DNA of 46,664 nt from Rhizobium phaseoli (lineage in GTDB: Bacteria > Pseudomonadota > Alphaproteobacteria > Rhizobiales > Rhizobiaceae): positions 1 through 46,664 of the forward strand of contig NZ_ML133596.1 in the NCBI RefSeq assembly GCF_003985125.1, given 5' to 3'. Position numbers and translations under genes: made by a program. The notes under the pieces were generated by a model, which saw only the letters and a program-made list of their open reading frames with translations, was not told where the DNA came from and did not search any database. Positions within the stretch are counted from its first letter, which is position 1. Each line of letters begins with the position of its first letter. Below are positions 26,434 through 35,621 of this stretch, one piece after another.

Positions 26434-27372
26434 CTAGCCGCTACAGAGATTCGAAGCGGAAGCCGTGCGGCCATGGTCACCATCCGCCTTGCTACCAAAT
26501 GGTACAAGCAGAGCCGCGGCTTCGCCGATCGGCAGGTCGACCACCGTGATTCCGCTTGCTGCAAGGAAACGGCGCTCGTTTTTGGTAAGGCCTTCCGCAT
26601 CAAGTACTGCAAAGTGGGGGCCGTGAGAGCGCTTGATGATCTGTCGAGCGTAGATCCGGAGCATCTGATCGTTGAAGCGGCAGCCAATGAAAAGAAAACC
26701 GCGATCTATACGCCGTTCTTTCACCATTCCAGGTATTGGCGTCTGGATATCGATTTCGGTTAGGACTTCCACGTAATCGGAATCGGACACCAGAAAGTTC
26801 GAAGCTGGTATAACACTGCCGTACGGCGCATAGAGGACCGTCTTTGGCGCTGAGACGCATTCGACGTCTCTCCCGGACAGATCGTAAGTTTTTGTCCAAA
26901 TGTCGCCGCCGCCGTTTGCACGCGTGACGCCCTGAATCTCGACGACATCCGTTCGACCGGTCTTCGCGAAAGCCGCACGCATTGTCCCGTCGTACCAGCC
27001 GTCGACGATAAGGGAGAGCGGCAGCGTTGCGAGCCAGTCGTGGAGGGCGGTCGGCGCCACGGGTGCTCCAAATATTTCTGCCATCCAGGCCTGAAGCGTC
27101 CGGCGATGCCGTCGCTGTTCAATAAACTGCGCGACTGACCACATATTGCTGCGTATCCTGGAAGGGGCAGGTGTGCGTTCGTTGAGTGCCGCGGAGACGG
27201 CTTCCGGGGTGTCCGGTACAGGTGGTTCCGTGGATTGCAGCCGAAGGAGATCTGGACCGAGATAGGGAACGATCCGATCCGCAGCGAGCGCTTCCTGGAG
27301 CAGCCTAAGTCTTTTTTCGGCGTCACCGTTGCGAATGATCAGGAGACGGTCCGAGGTTAAAATTTTGTTCAT
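26434..27372 (-). CDS. SIR2-like domain protein at the end of the nifB operon
   Basis: The 312-residue protein looks like the SIR2-like (SIR2_2) branch rather than a classical sirtuin. Near the N-terminus LLQEALAADRIVPYLGPDLLRL corresponds to the nucleotide-binding turn, and the C-terminal part has FLFIGCRFNDQMLRIYARQI and HFAVLDAEGLTKNERRFLAA, typical of this group. It starts 31 bases after the fixU stop, behind GAGGTAAGAG, and ends the nifB-fdxN-nifZ-fixU run, so it is probably co-expressed during nitrogen fixation. Similar genes near nif clusters exist in my memory, but no role is established. A defence-type NADase role is the alternative for this fold. Confidence 0.7.
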   Translation of the reverse strand: MNKILTSDRLLIIRNGDAEKRLRLLQEALAADRIVPYLGPDLLRLQSTEPPVPDTPEAVSAALNERTPAPSRIRSNMWSVAQFIEQRRHRRTLQAWMAEIFGAPVAPTALHDWLATLPLSLIVDGWYDGTMRAAFAKTGRTDVVEIQGVTRANGGGDIWTKTYDLSGRDVECVSAPKTVLYAPYGSVIPASNFLVSDSDYVEVLTEIDIQTPIPGMVKERRIDRGFLFIGCRFNDQMLRIYARQIIKRSHGPHFAVLDAEGLTKNERRFLAASGITVVDLPIGEAAALLVPFGSKADGDHGRTASASNLCSG

Positions 27373-27402
27373 GCTGGTTTCTCTTACCTCTCGTTTGCAG
27401 CA

Positions 27403-27615
27403 TCAGTCCTCGTCAGGAATCTTCCTTGCGTGGACGGTGATCGGCAGAGGCGTATCCCGCGATAGCTTGGGCAAGACGAGTCTCCAGCCGTTCCTGAGAG
27501 TGATCGTGCCGCCCCACATGTCATCAGCCTCGACATCTACGATCGGCTCTTCGAGATCTTTCTTTGGTACGTAAGCCGACAAGCCGGCGCTCGTTCTGCG
27601 AATCATTATCTTCAT
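27403..27615 (-). CDS. fixU: NifT/FixU protein
   Basis: This 70-residue protein begins MKIMIRRTSAGLSAYVPKKD and has the family core GGTITLRNGWRLVLP. NifT/FixU is a small conserved protein of nif clusters with no essential role known; a part in nitrogenase maturation has been suggested. It lies 4 bases after the nifZ stop and is followed by the SIR2-like gene. Confidence 0.93.
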   Translation of the reverse strand: MKIMIRRTSAGLSAYVPKKDLEEPIVDVEADDMWGGTITLRNGWRLVLPKLSRDTPLPITVHARKIPDED

Positions 27616-27619
27616 GTCG

Positions 27620-27937
27620 CTATTCCTTCGTTGGGGGCCCCGCGATTTCAGCAGGGCCGCAAGCAGCGGCGTTGTCTAGACTCGTCAGTTCACGGGCACG
27701 CATGCCGACGATAGTGCCACGTTCGACCCATTCGACGGCATAGATGTAAAACTGCTGGAGAAAGGTGCCGATGTCGCGCACATAGCCTTCGTCGCCCTTC
27801 CGCACCAAATTTTCGCCAATTTTTTTGCCAGCATAGGTGCCGTCATTCTTTACGTGAAGTCTGGCCCGCACCCGCTCGCCGGGTGTAAATCGTGGAGGCC
27901 TGTGAATTTCGACCTCCTGTTCACGTCCAAGGCCCAT
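27620..27937 (-). CDS. nifZ: NifZ protein
   Basis: NifZ assists maturation of the MoFe protein, in particular formation of the second P-cluster. The 105-residue product contains the typical RFTPGERVRARLHVKNDGTY and RKGDEGYVRDIGTFLQQFYI blocks. The ATG at 27937 is preferred: AAGGAGGA lies 6-8 bases before it, and a second ATG at 27943 is too close to that site. The longer open frame upstream is not NifZ-like. It sits between fdxN and fixU. Confidence 0.93.
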   Translation of the reverse strand: MGLGREQEVEIHRPPRFTPGERVRARLHVKNDGTYAGKKIGENLVRKGDEGYVRDIGTFLQQFYIYAVEWVERGTIVGMRARELTSLDNAAACGPAEIAGPPTKE

Positions 27938-28001
27938 GGGCATTCCTCCTTGCAGGATGTCATTGAAGGCTTCTCCGCAGGAGCCCCGACCATGCTGAAG
28001 G

Positions 28002-28208
28002 TCAAATCGCAGGTGCGGCGGGGACGCAGGTCTTCGGCACGGGGCAAACCTCCGCGCATTGCTGCGTTTCGAAGGTACCCTTGCATTCGGTGCATTTTTC
28101 CGGGTCGATAACGTAGATCTCACCTTTGAACCTGATCGCACCGGAGGGGCATTCGAACTCGCAGGCACCGCACTGGGTGCATTGGGACGCTATGATCCTG
28201 AAGGCCAT
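28002..28208 (-). CDS. fdxN: Ferredoxin FdxN, 2[4Fe-4S] type
   Basis: The 68-residue bacterial-type ferredoxin has CTQCGACEFECP and CTECKGTFETQQCAEVCP, the two cluster-binding motifs, the second with the loop insertion seen in nif-linked ferredoxins. In rhizobia FdxN is required or helpful for nitrogen fixation, probably as electron donor in FeMo-cofactor synthesis with NifB. It starts 34 bases after the nifB stop and is expected to share the nifB transcript. Confidence 0.95.
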   Translation of the reverse strand: MAFRIIASQCTQCGACEFECPSGAIRFKGEIYVIDPEKCTECKGTFETQQCAEVCPVPKTCVPAAPAI

Positions 28209-28242
28209 TTTTAAACTCCTGAAGATGTTGGATTAAGAGCGC

Positions 28243-29721
28243 TCACGCCGTCGCCGCTTGTGGTTCGACGCCAAACTTGGCGGCGTAGAGGGTGCCGATG
28301 GCGGTCTCGATGTAGTCATAGCAATAAGCATCCGTTGCCCGAACCCCGGCCTCCATGAGCTTAGTCTTAGGGCACTCCCCGATCTTGGCGCATAGCACGA
28401 CGTCAATACCGACCAGCGCAGTTATGATGCCGTCGAGGGTGGCTTCCTCGCCCCTGCCTCCGAGGCAATACTGTTCGATCTTGCGATGCCCGACGTAGGT
28501 GATGCCTCTCGACGAAGCTTCGTATACTTGGAACTCCTTCGCATGGCCGAAGTGCTCGTTGATGCGACCGCCACCCTTTGTCGCGACCGCGACGTGGAGG
28601 GACCCATCGCCGGCTGCTTTGACTGTCTCGATTGCCTCGCTCTTGGCGGTCGCGTGATCGCCGCGTTCGCGGGCGATCACTTCCCGATAGGCCTCGCGCT
28701 TACGGGCGTCATAGGTGATCTCTCCGGGAAGCTGGTCGAGTGCGAACTCCTGGCCCCGATCATCCCCAAGCAGGCCGACGGCATCGGCCCTACACTGCCG
28801 GCAATGGCGCATTAGCTTTGCGCCGCCTTCGAGACGATCCTGGAGCGCCTTCAATTCGAGCGCCCGCGGGCCGCGCTGTCCGGTCAAGCCGTAGTAGGTG
28901 CCATGGGCCGGATCGGAAATAAGCGGCATGACGTTGTGCAGGAACGCCCCCCGCTCCTTGACCCATTTATTTACCTCGACCAGGTGTTCGTCGTTGACAC
29001 CAGGAATCATCACCGAATTGACTTTGGTGATGATGCCGCACGCGGTCAGCATCTCCAGGCCCACCATTTGCCGCTCGTGCAGAATTCTCGCAGCTTCGAT
29101 GCCGGTGTAACGACGGTTGCGGTAAAAGATCCAGGGATAGATCTTTGCGCCGATTTCAGGGTCAACCATGTTGATCGTAATTGTCACGTGATCGACATTC
29201 ATGTCGACAAGTTCGGCGACGTGATCCGGCAGCGCAAGCCCGTTGGTGGAGATGCACAGCTTGATGTCGTGGATCTCCCCCGCAACTCGTTCGAACGTTT
29301 CCTTTGTCTTCTTCCAGTCGTAACAGGCATCGCCCGGTCCGGCGACACCCAGCACGGAAAGCTGCGGCACTTCGTTGGCGACGGCAATGACCTTGCGCAG
29401 CGCCTGGTCTGGCGTCAACTTTTCCGAGACGACCCCAGGGCGGCTTTCGTTGGCGCAGTCATATTTACGATTGCAATAGTTGCACTGGATATTGCAGGCT
29501 GGTGCGACCGCGACATGCATGCGCGCGAAATAATGGTGAGCCTCTTCTGAATAGCAGGGGTGGTTTTTGATCTTCGCCCAGATAGCCTGGTCCACGTCGG
29601 CCGGTTTTGTGGACACGCCACATGACGAGGATGTGCAGCCACTCGGTTTCGCGGTCGCCAGCAATTGATCCAAGGATGTCGTGCTGGTCGCACTTTCAAG
29701 CGAAATCATCGGTGCGGACAT
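28243..29721 (-). CDS. nifB: NifB, nitrogenase cofactor (NifB-co) synthase
   Basis: NifB is a radical-SAM enzyme that fuses two 4Fe-4S clusters and inserts carbide to give NifB-co, the precursor of FeMo-cofactor. The 492-residue protein has the radical-SAM motif CNIQCNYC (C-x3-C-x2-C) near residue 75 and the conserved YCNRKYDCANESRPGV. The C-terminal NifX-like domain contains GGGRINEHFGHAKEF. The start at 29721 (MSAPMISLESATST) is the familiar rhizobial NifB N-terminus with GGAG six bases upstream; the longer frame lacks support. A sigma-54 promoter (29759-29774) and a NifA site (29845-29860) lie upstream. Confidence 0.96.
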   Translation of the reverse strand: MSAPMISLESATSTTSLDQLLATAKPSGCTSSSCGVSTKPADVDQAIWAKIKNHPCYSEEAHHYFARMHVAVAPACNIQCNYCNRKYDCANESRPGVVSEKLTPDQALRKVIAVANEVPQLSVLGVAGPGDACYDWKKTKETFERVAGEIHDIKLCISTNGLALPDHVAELVDMNVDHVTITINMVDPEIGAKIYPWIFYRNRRYTGIEAARILHERQMVGLEMLTACGIITKVNSVMIPGVNDEHLVEVNKWVKERGAFLHNVMPLISDPAHGTYYGLTGQRGPRALELKALQDRLEGGAKLMRHCRQCRADAVGLLGDDRGQEFALDQLPGEITYDARKREAYREVIARERGDHATAKSEAIETVKAAGDGSLHVAVATKGGGRINEHFGHAKEFQVYEASSRGITYVGHRKIEQYCLGGRGEEATLDGIITALVGIDVVLCAKIGECPKTKLMEAGVRATDAYCYDYIETAIGTLYAAKFGVEPQAATA

Positions 29722-29758
29722 TGAGTGCTCCGTTGCTAGTTGACGTCGCCTTTCAAAA

Positions 29759-29774
29759 CGCAAAAGCCATGCCA
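29759..29774 (-). promoter_or_regulatory. Sigma-54 (-24/-12) promoter of nifB
   Basis: The - strand reads TGGCATG-GCTT-TTGCG, matching the RpoN consensus TGGCACG-N4-TTGCW at the invariant GG and GC with exact spacing, about 40 bases before the nifB start. Confidence 0.9.
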
Positions 29775-29844
29775 TCCCAAGGACGGGATTTGCTTTAAGA
29801 ATTTGCATTTATTGCCCGATTCCGACCGTGTTCGGACACAGACT

Positions 29845-29860
29845 TGTCAAGCTTCCGACA
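29845..29860. promoter_or_regulatory. NifA upstream activator sequence for nifB
   Basis: TGTCAAGCTTCCGACA is an exact TGT-N10-ACA motif about 70-90 bases upstream of the -24 element, the normal distance for NifA activation. Confidence 0.9.
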
Positions 29861-29934
29861 GTCGACAAAAGAGTTGTCCGTAAGCCACCAAACCAGGCAT
29901 TGGAGATCGAGAAGGTCCAACATCACCCAGGCGC

Positions 29935-31689
29935 TTAAAGCTTTTTCACCTCGATGCGATGCTGGCGTAGAGCATAGCCGACCTGACGAGGCGTAAGGCC
30001 GAGAATACGAGCCGCTTTGGCCTGAACCCATCCGGCCTTTTCCATCGCCTCGATCAACCGGTCCCGTTGCGTGAGGCGCGACTCCATTGCGGGACAACCG
30101 GAACCGTGCGGATCACAAGCCTTGACGGAAGATACCTCGTCCGACGCACCGATGCTCCCGCCCGAGCGCGGCGATGAAGTCGGCATCACATTGCTCCGGG
30201 CATGCCCATCGACGGTGATGCCGCCGGGCGACCCGTCGGTTTTCCAGAGGAGCGACGAAAGGCACTGGCTGTTCTTGCAGGCAAAATCAGACGAAACGAT
30301 CGAGCTTGAACGCGCAAGGGTGGCAGTCCTTCGCACGCAGTTTTCGAGTTCCCGGACGTTACCTGGGAAATAGCATTGCGACATCACCTCGATCGCCGAC
30401 GACGAAAACGTCAGCTCGCGTTGGTTCTCCTTGTTGAATCGGTCAAGAAGAGCGTTCGCAAGGCGTGGAATATCGCCGGGTCGCTCTCGAAGCGGCGGCA
30501 GGACAATTGGAACTACGCTGATGCGGTAATACAGGTCGGCCCTGAATTCGGCGTTTGCAACAGCCATCTCGAGGTTCTTATTCGTGGCGCATATGAGCCG
30601 GACGTCGACCGCAAGCGTCTTGGTTCCGCCCACCCTCTCCAGTTCGCCTTCCTGCAGGACGCGCAGCAGTTTGGCTTGAAAGGCGGGCGAAATCTCGCCA
30701 ATCTCGTCAAGTAGAAGCGTTCCGCCATTTGCCAGTTCGAAGCGTCCGGCGCGCTGCGCGATGGCCCCGGTGAAAGCCCCTTTTTCATGCCCAAACAGCT
30801 CCGATTCCAGGACGCCTTCGGGCAGCGCGGCGCAGTTCAATTTGACGAACGGCTTGTTTTTACGAGGGGAAAGTTCATGGATCGCCTGTGCAAAAAATTC
30901 CTTGCCGGTGCCGCTTTCGCCCCGCAGAAGCACGGTGGAATTCGTCCTCGCCACCACCGAGACGGTTTCAACCACCTGCTGGAGAGCCGGGCTATCCCCG
31001 ATAATCCCGTCGATTTTGACGGGTGGATGTCGGCCCGGCGCGCCCCTTTGCGCGATGATCGGCTTCTCCGGTCTCTCTTGTTCGCCGATAGGTCGCCGAC
31101 CCTCCAGGTTCAGGAAACGATGAAGCCTGATCGTCCGACTGACCAGATTGGCGACCATGGTCAGAAAGCGAACGTCCTCGTCGGCGGGGAAGGGGGCGGC
31201 GTCGTTCCTGACGCGATCGATCGATATTGTGCCAAGTATTTTATTATCGGCTTTTACCGGAACGCCAATAAAAGAAATTGGGACGGTGCCGCTGCTCCAA
31301 GGCGGTTGCGGCTCAGCCTGAAATAATTCGGACTTGCTGACATCCTTTACGATTAAGGGCATACCGGTCGTCGCGATATGGTCGATTACGGCCTTAGGTA
31401 TAACGCCTCGAGCGGCTGATTGAGAGGATGGGGGGATGTCGCCAGTTGCGGCAATCTCGGGCTGACCTTCAGCGTCTAGAACAACGATTGCTCCGCATCG
31501 AATCTGCAGAAAGGAAGAGAGGACGTTCACGACGTTGGCAAGCGTAATCTCTAGCCGGGCGGGGGCAGTCAGTACCTTTGATATCTCGTAGATTCCGCTG
31601 CGCTGCGTGCCCGCTTGGCGCGTAGGTCCAGCAGGTAGCGCAGATAGGGGTTCCGCTCCATCGACCGGTCGGGCGGGCATGTGGGTCAT
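29935..31689 (-). CDS. nifA: NifA, sigma-54-dependent activator of nitrogen fixation genes
   Basis: NifA activates RpoN-dependent nif and fix promoters. The 584-residue protein has an N-terminal GAF domain (about 30-190), an AAA+ domain with Walker A GESGTGKE (257-264) and the sigma-54-contacting GAFTGA (304-309), and a C-terminal HTH ending in AKAARILGLTPRQVGYALRQ. The interdomain cysteines follow the exact C-x11-C-x19-C-x4-C pattern (MSQC to CKNSQC) of oxygen-sensitive rhizobial NifA. It is 154 bases downstream of fixX on the same strand and may be read through from the fixA promoter. No own promoter was recognised in that gap. Confidence 0.96.
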   Translation of the reverse strand: MTHMPARPVDGAEPLSALPAGPTRQAGTQRSGIYEISKVLTAPARLEITLANVVNVLSSFLQIRCGAIVVLDAEGQPEIAATGDIPPSSQSAARGVIPKAVIDHIATTGMPLIVKDVSKSELFQAEPQPPWSSGTVPISFIGVPVKADNKILGTISIDRVRNDAAPFPADEDVRFLTMVANLVSRTIRLHRFLNLEGRRPIGEQERPEKPIIAQRGAPGRHPPVKIDGIIGDSPALQQVVETVSVVARTNSTVLLRGESGTGKEFFAQAIHELSPRKNKPFVKLNCAALPEGVLESELFGHEKGAFTGAIAQRAGRFELANGGTLLLDEIGEISPAFQAKLLRVLQEGELERVGGTKTLAVDVRLICATNKNLEMAVANAEFRADLYYRISVVPIVLPPLRERPGDIPRLANALLDRFNKENQRELTFSSSAIEVMSQCYFPGNVRELENCVRRTATLARSSSIVSSDFACKNSQCLSSLLWKTDGSPGGITVDGHARSNVMPTSSPRSGGSIGASDEVSSVKACDPHGSGCPAMESRLTQRDRLIEAMEKAGWVQAKAARILGLTPRQVGYALRQHRIEVKKL

Positions 31690-31843
31690 TATATGGCCTT
31701 GGGTTGTCTAACGTTTCTTATCACCCTTGCTTGCATGTATATATAGTAATTTCTAATACCAATCTGCAACGCGCACCTCTGCAAGTTTCCGATGCGCCCG
31801 TCTGCAAACCCAAGTTGGTTCTGAATCGTGGAGTTGCAAACCT

Positions 31844-32143
31844 TTATCCGAACTTGAAGAGAACGCCGAAACCGCCTCTCGGATAGTTCCACTCGATATC
31901 TCCACTTGCCTCGCAGAGTACGCGGCACGTGCCGCACTCCATGCACCCGTCGGCGATAACCTCCACTTGGCCCTGGTCATTCAATTCGTAGCACTTGGCC
32001 GGACAGACACTTGTGAGGGCATACAGATTTACGCTTGGCCAATCGTGTGGACGCACCCTAATATGCGGGCGTCCGGCATCGACCACGTATCGATTTTGGT
32101 AAAGCTTGTCCTCTACGCGTATGTTCGTCACTGCAACCGTCAT
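31844..32143 (-). CDS. fixX: FixX, ferredoxin-like protein
   Basis: FixX is the ferredoxin-like subunit of the FixABCX electron-bifurcating complex that sends low-potential electrons to nitrogenase. The 99-residue protein has CPAKCYELN and, after [32 protein letters not shown], typical of FixX. AAAGGAG precedes the ATG, and it lies 12 bases after fixC. Confidence 0.96.
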
Positions 32144-32155
32144 CTCATCTCTCCT

Positions 32156-33463
32156 TTATCGCCACGCGCGCGCCAAGCGAACCGCGTCACCAAACAGCCC
32201 CCAGCGGGAGCGTGCCTTGATGAAGGTGCCCGTGGTCGCCCGTTCCTTGTCGATCTTCGGGGTGCCATCGACTCGCACAAAGTTCTGTGCGGCCTGCGAC
32301 AGCAACCTTGGATAAGTCGTGAAGAAATTGCGGGAATTGGTGTGCAGCAGGGCAGGCATGTCCTTGTATTTCCGCAAGTCTTTGATAACGAACGACTTTT
32401 CAAGCATCGACTTGTAAAGGGAGAGGTTCTCCTTGACCATCGGCTTTTTGCGATTCTTGATCTGGACGATTGCTTCGCCGGCGATGCGCCCCGACGTCAT
32501 GGCGAGGTTGGACCCCTCGCGGTGCACCGCATTATTAAGTTGTGCCGCGTCGCCGACGACGACCCAGCCGTCACCAAAAAGCTGCGGAATTGCCTTGTAA
32601 CCACCTTCTGGAATGAGATGCGCCGCATATTCCTTGACTTCCGCTCCTGCGATCAGCGGCTTTACCGACGGATGGCTTTTGAATTTTTCGAGCAGATCAT
32701 AAGGACTTTCCATTGTTGCCGCGAATTCGGAGACAAGGCAGCCAATGCCGATCGAGATCGATTCTTTGTTGGTGTAGAGGAAGGCAAGCCCGGCCATGTT
32801 GCGAGAGATCGTGCCAACTGCCTCGATGACGCAGCCTTCATTGGCCTGGAGGCCGAACCGCTGGTCAATTACCTCTTCGGCCAGGAAATGCATTTCCTTG
32901 ACGGCGAGCGCGACAGTTTCCGGTTTTGGCGTGTCACGCAATCCAGCACGCGTGCCGAGCAGCCCATTGACGCCCTCTGCGAGAACGACCACGTCAGCAA
33001 GAATCACGTCGCCGGCGCGGTCGGTGCGAACGCCAATCACCTTGCCCTTTGGATCACGAACGAGTTCCGTCACGGTCGTCTCGCATAGAAGCGTCGCTCC
33101 GGCCTCGCGCACCTTGCGTGAAAACCATTTGTCGAATTGGGCGCGAATGACCGTGTAGCGATTGTGTCTCGACTCGTTGAAGTCGTCCGACCGGTATTGC
33201 ATACCGATGTGGGACGAGTCGTCCATCATCCAGAAGCGCTGCTCGACTAAGTGCCGCTCCAGAGGCGCATCATCCCGGAAATCCGGCAGGATTTTCTCCA
33301 GCATGTCCGCGTACATGATGGCGCCCTGCACATTCTTGGAGCCCGGATACTCGCCACGCTCCAACTGCAGCACCTTCATGCCGCGGTTCGACATCGTGTA
33401 AGCAGCTGCGTTTCCGGCCATGCCGGCCCCGATAACTATGGCGTCGAAGTTTTCCTCAGTCAT
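32156..33463 (-). CDS. fixC: FixC, flavoprotein (ETF:quinone oxidoreductase-like)
   Basis: FixC is the membrane-associated FAD protein of FixABCX, resembling ETF-ubiquinone oxidoreductase and linking the ETF-like FixAB to the quinone pool. The 435-residue product starts MTEENFDAIVIGAGMAGNAA, the dinucleotide-binding fold, followed by LERGEYPGSKN. It has the second FAD block VVVGDAAQLNNAVHREGSNLA. It starts 8 bases after fixB and is full length. Confidence 0.96.
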   Translation of the reverse strand: MTEENFDAIVIGAGMAGNAAAYTMSNRGMKVLQLERGEYPGSKNVQGAIMYADMLEKILPDFRDDAPLERHLVEQRFWMMDDSSHIGMQYRSDDFNESRHNRYTVIRAQFDKWFSRKVREAGATLLCETTVTELVRDPKGKVIGVRTDRAGDVILADVVVLAEGVNGLLGTRAGLRDTPKPETVALAVKEMHFLAEEVIDQRFGLQANEGCVIEAVGTISRNMAGLAFLYTNKESISIGIGCLVSEFAATMESPYDLLEKFKSHPSVKPLIAGAEVKEYAAHLIPEGGYKAIPQLFGDGWVVVGDAAQLNNAVHREGSNLAMTSGRIAGEAIVQIKNRKKPMVKENLSLYKSMLEKSFVIKDLRKYKDMPALLHTNSRNFFTTYPRLLSQAAQNFVRVDGTPKIDKERATTGTFIKARSRWGLFGDAVRLARAWR

Positions 33464-33471
33464 GGGCGCCC

Positions 33472-34581
33472 TCAGTTTGCAAGCTTATCGCGACTGTGCG
33501 GCGACAGTCGATGGGTGAAGAGTTCCGTTAATGACGGCAGTAAACGGATCGCATCGGTGACGACGCCGAGGTGGGCGAAATCAAAAATCGGCGCGTTAGG
33601 ATCGGTGTTAATGGCTAAAATAAGATCAGCTCCCTCGACGCCAACGCGATGCTGGATGGCGCCGGAAATGCCGGCTGCTATGTAAAGCTTCGGCCGGATA
33701 GTTTTGCCAGTTTGGCCGATCTGCCGATCAGCAGGCATCCAGCCCTTTTGGACGAGGGGGCGCGAACAGCCATAATCGGCCCCGATCGTCCGCGCGAGTT
33801 TCTTCATAAGCTTCACGTTCTCCACCGCGCCGAGACCGAGGCCTCCAGCAACCACGACGTCCGCATAGGCGAGATTCGCCGTCGCCGACTGGCCATCGGA
33901 CAAGAAACCGAGGACCTTAGTGACGATCTCTTCCTCGATCATCGACACTTTGTGTTGAATGACGCGTCCGATCTTATTATTCCCGCGCGGAGGCATGGCC
34001 ATGACCCTCGGCCGGACCGTTGCCATCTGCGGCCGGCAGTTGAGCGTGTAGATCGTGCAAAGCAAGGAGCCGCCGAAAGTCGGCCGGGTCGCCGCAAGCG
34101 AGCCGTCCGCATCCACATCAAGTTCGGTGCAATCCGCCGTGAGCCCTGTCAACAAGGTCGTCGCCACGGAACCGGCAAGGTCGCGCCCGAGCGTCGTTGC
34201 CCCTAAAAGAAGGATTTCCGGTTTGTAGTTAGTAACCAGATCCGTCAATGCTTTGGTGAAAGGCTCATTTCGGTAGTCGGCGAGCAGTGGGGCCTCGACG
34301 AGGTAGGCCAGGTCGGCGCCATAAGCAAAAGCCTCGGCGATGGCAAACCACGTGGCCTCTCCCGGTGGTCCGAGAACGACGCCGGCAAGCTGGACGCCCA
34401 GCTTGTCGGCGAGCTTGCGGCCTTCGCCGAGCAGCTCGAAGGAGACGGGATGCACCTGATCGCGCTCCAGCTCCATGAAGACCCAAACGTGCCGATGGTC
34501 CTTAAACTGATCGGGCAGCTCTTTCTTCATGGCGGCACGGCCAGCGGCTGGAGGAGGGCTCTCTCGATTCGTGCTCAACAT
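33472..34581 (-). CDS. fixB: FixB, electron transfer flavoprotein alpha subunit
   Basis: FixB is the ETF-alpha-like subunit that with FixA forms the bifurcating flavoprotein of FixABCX. The 369-residue protein contains VWVFMELERDQVHPVSFELL near the N-terminus, and the FAD-binding C-terminal domain DVVVAGGLGLG, CSRPLVQKGWMP, QIGQTGKTIRPKLYIAAGIS and ADLILAINTDPNAPIF. AAGGAG precedes the ATG at 34581. It starts 15 bases after fixA, and all four fix genes run in the standard order fixA-B-C-X. Confidence 0.96.
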   Translation of the reverse strand: MLSTNRESPPPAAGRAAMKKELPDQFKDHRHVWVFMELERDQVHPVSFELLGEGRKLADKLGVQLAGVVLGPPGEATWFAIAEAFAYGADLAYLVEAPLLADYRNEPFTKALTDLVTNYKPEILLLGATTLGRDLAGSVATTLLTGLTADCTELDVDADGSLAATRPTFGGSLLCTIYTLNCRPQMATVRPRVMAMPPRGNNKIGRVIQHKVSMIEEEIVTKVLGFLSDGQSATANLAYADVVVAGGLGLGAVENVKLMKKLARTIGADYGCSRPLVQKGWMPADRQIGQTGKTIRPKLYIAAGISGAIQHRVGVEGADLILAINTDPNAPIFDFAHLGVVTDAIRLLPSLTELFTHRLSPHSRDKLAN

Positions 34582-34596
34582 CGTCGCTCCTTGCCT

Positions 34597-35445
34597 TCAT
34601 TCGCCGTCAAAGGCGAGTTCGCTTTCGAGCGCCGGCTGGCGCAAAAAGATCCCAGCGATCAACTCCTCCGCGAGATCGCGCGGTGTTTTTTCCGCGGTGT
34701 CGATCTGCTCCGCCTTTTCCGCCCGCTCAGGAGGGGCAAAGACCCTCTTAACGACGGTTGGCGAGCCACGCAGGCCGCACTTGGTGAGGTCCTCTATGCC
34801 AGCGTCGGCCGCATTCCACTTCACGATCTGGCTGCGCGCGGCCCGTAGCGCGTCATCGAGCGAGCCGCGGCGGATTTCGTTTGTGCCTTCGAGCATTGTA
34901 ATTAGGCAAGGGAGCTTGCTCATCAGCGTCTGCGTGCCCCCTTCCGAGCGGCGCTCCACCGTAATCTCGCGCCCATTGATGTCGACAGAGACGATTTTGG
35001 CAACGTAGGTGAGCTGCAGGAGGTCGAGGCGCTTGGCGATGCCAGGCCCAACCTGGGCGGTATCGCCGTCGATGGTCTGTTTGCCCGTAAAGACGATATC
35101 GGGCGTACCGAAGGCCTCTCCGATCTTCGCGATGGCTCGCGAAAGAGCAAACGAGGTCGCCAGAGTGTCGGAGCCGGCAAAATGACGGTCGGTCAAGAGT
35201 ACGGCGCGGTCGGCGCCGTAGGTGAGCGCCTTGCGCAACGCGTCCTCTGCCATGGGCGGCCCCATGGTGAGCACGGTCACCTCGCCGCCATGGCGGTCGC
35301 GCAACTGGAGCGCCTCTTCAAGGGCGAACAGATCATAGGGGTTGATGATGGTTGGCACTCCCTGACGCATGATTGTGTTCGTCACCGGATGCACTCGTAT
35401 TTGTGCGGAGTCCGGTACCTGTTTGATACAGATAACTATGTGCAT
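34597..35445 (-). CDS. fixA: FixA, electron transfer flavoprotein beta subunit
   Basis: FixA is the ETF-beta-like subunit of FixABCX; it receives electrons from NADH and, with FixB, bifurcates them towards quinone and ferredoxin. The 282-residue protein has MHIVICIKQVPDSAQIRVHP, INPYDLFALEEALQLRD, TGKQTIDGDTAQVGPGIA and the ETF-beta signature VERRSEGGTQTLMSKLPCLI. A purine-rich site (GGAGGGAG) lies upstream. It is the first gene of the operon, behind a sigma-54 promoter at 35504-35519 with a NifA site at 35586-35601. Confidence 0.96.
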   Translation of the reverse strand: MHIVICIKQVPDSAQIRVHPVTNTIMRQGVPTIINPYDLFALEEALQLRDRHGGEVTVLTMGPPMAEDALRKALTYGADRAVLLTDRHFAGSDTLATSFALSRAIAKIGEAFGTPDIVFTGKQTIDGDTAQVGPGIAKRLDLLQLTYVAKIVSVDINGREITVERRSEGGTQTLMSKLPCLITMLEGTNEIRRGSLDDALRAARSQIVKWNAADAGIEDLTKCGLRGSPTVVKRVFAPPERAEKAEQIDTAEKTPRDLAEELIAGIFLRQPALESELAFDGE

Positions 35446-35503
35446 GGCGGTTTCTTACTCCCTCCCTCTATGGGTGGCGGGCTTGTCAGTACACATGCTT
35501 GCG

Positions 35504-35519
35504 TGCATCATTCGTGCCA
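35504..35519 (-). promoter_or_regulatory. Sigma-54 promoter of fixABCX
   Basis: The - strand reads TGGCACG-AATG-ATGCA, a full TGGCACG element with correct spacing to the GC of the -12 element, about 60 bases before fixA. Confidence 0.9.
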
Positions 35520-35585
35520 ACCGTTTGGCGTTCTCTATCACATTGAAATGGCTTCGATTCCGACGTTGCTAGCATATGACTGAAT

Positions 35586-35601
35586 TGTAAGCTTCCCGAC
35601 A
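35586..35601. promoter_or_regulatory. NifA upstream activator sequence for fixABCX
   Basis: TGTAAGCTTCCCGACA is an exact TGT-N10-ACA, centred about 75 bases upstream of the -24 element. It resembles the nifB site, sharing AAGCTTCC in the spacer. It lies only 20 bases past the nifW stop. Confidence 0.9.
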
Positions 35602-35621
35602 TTGTCGTGTCGCAACCGTGC

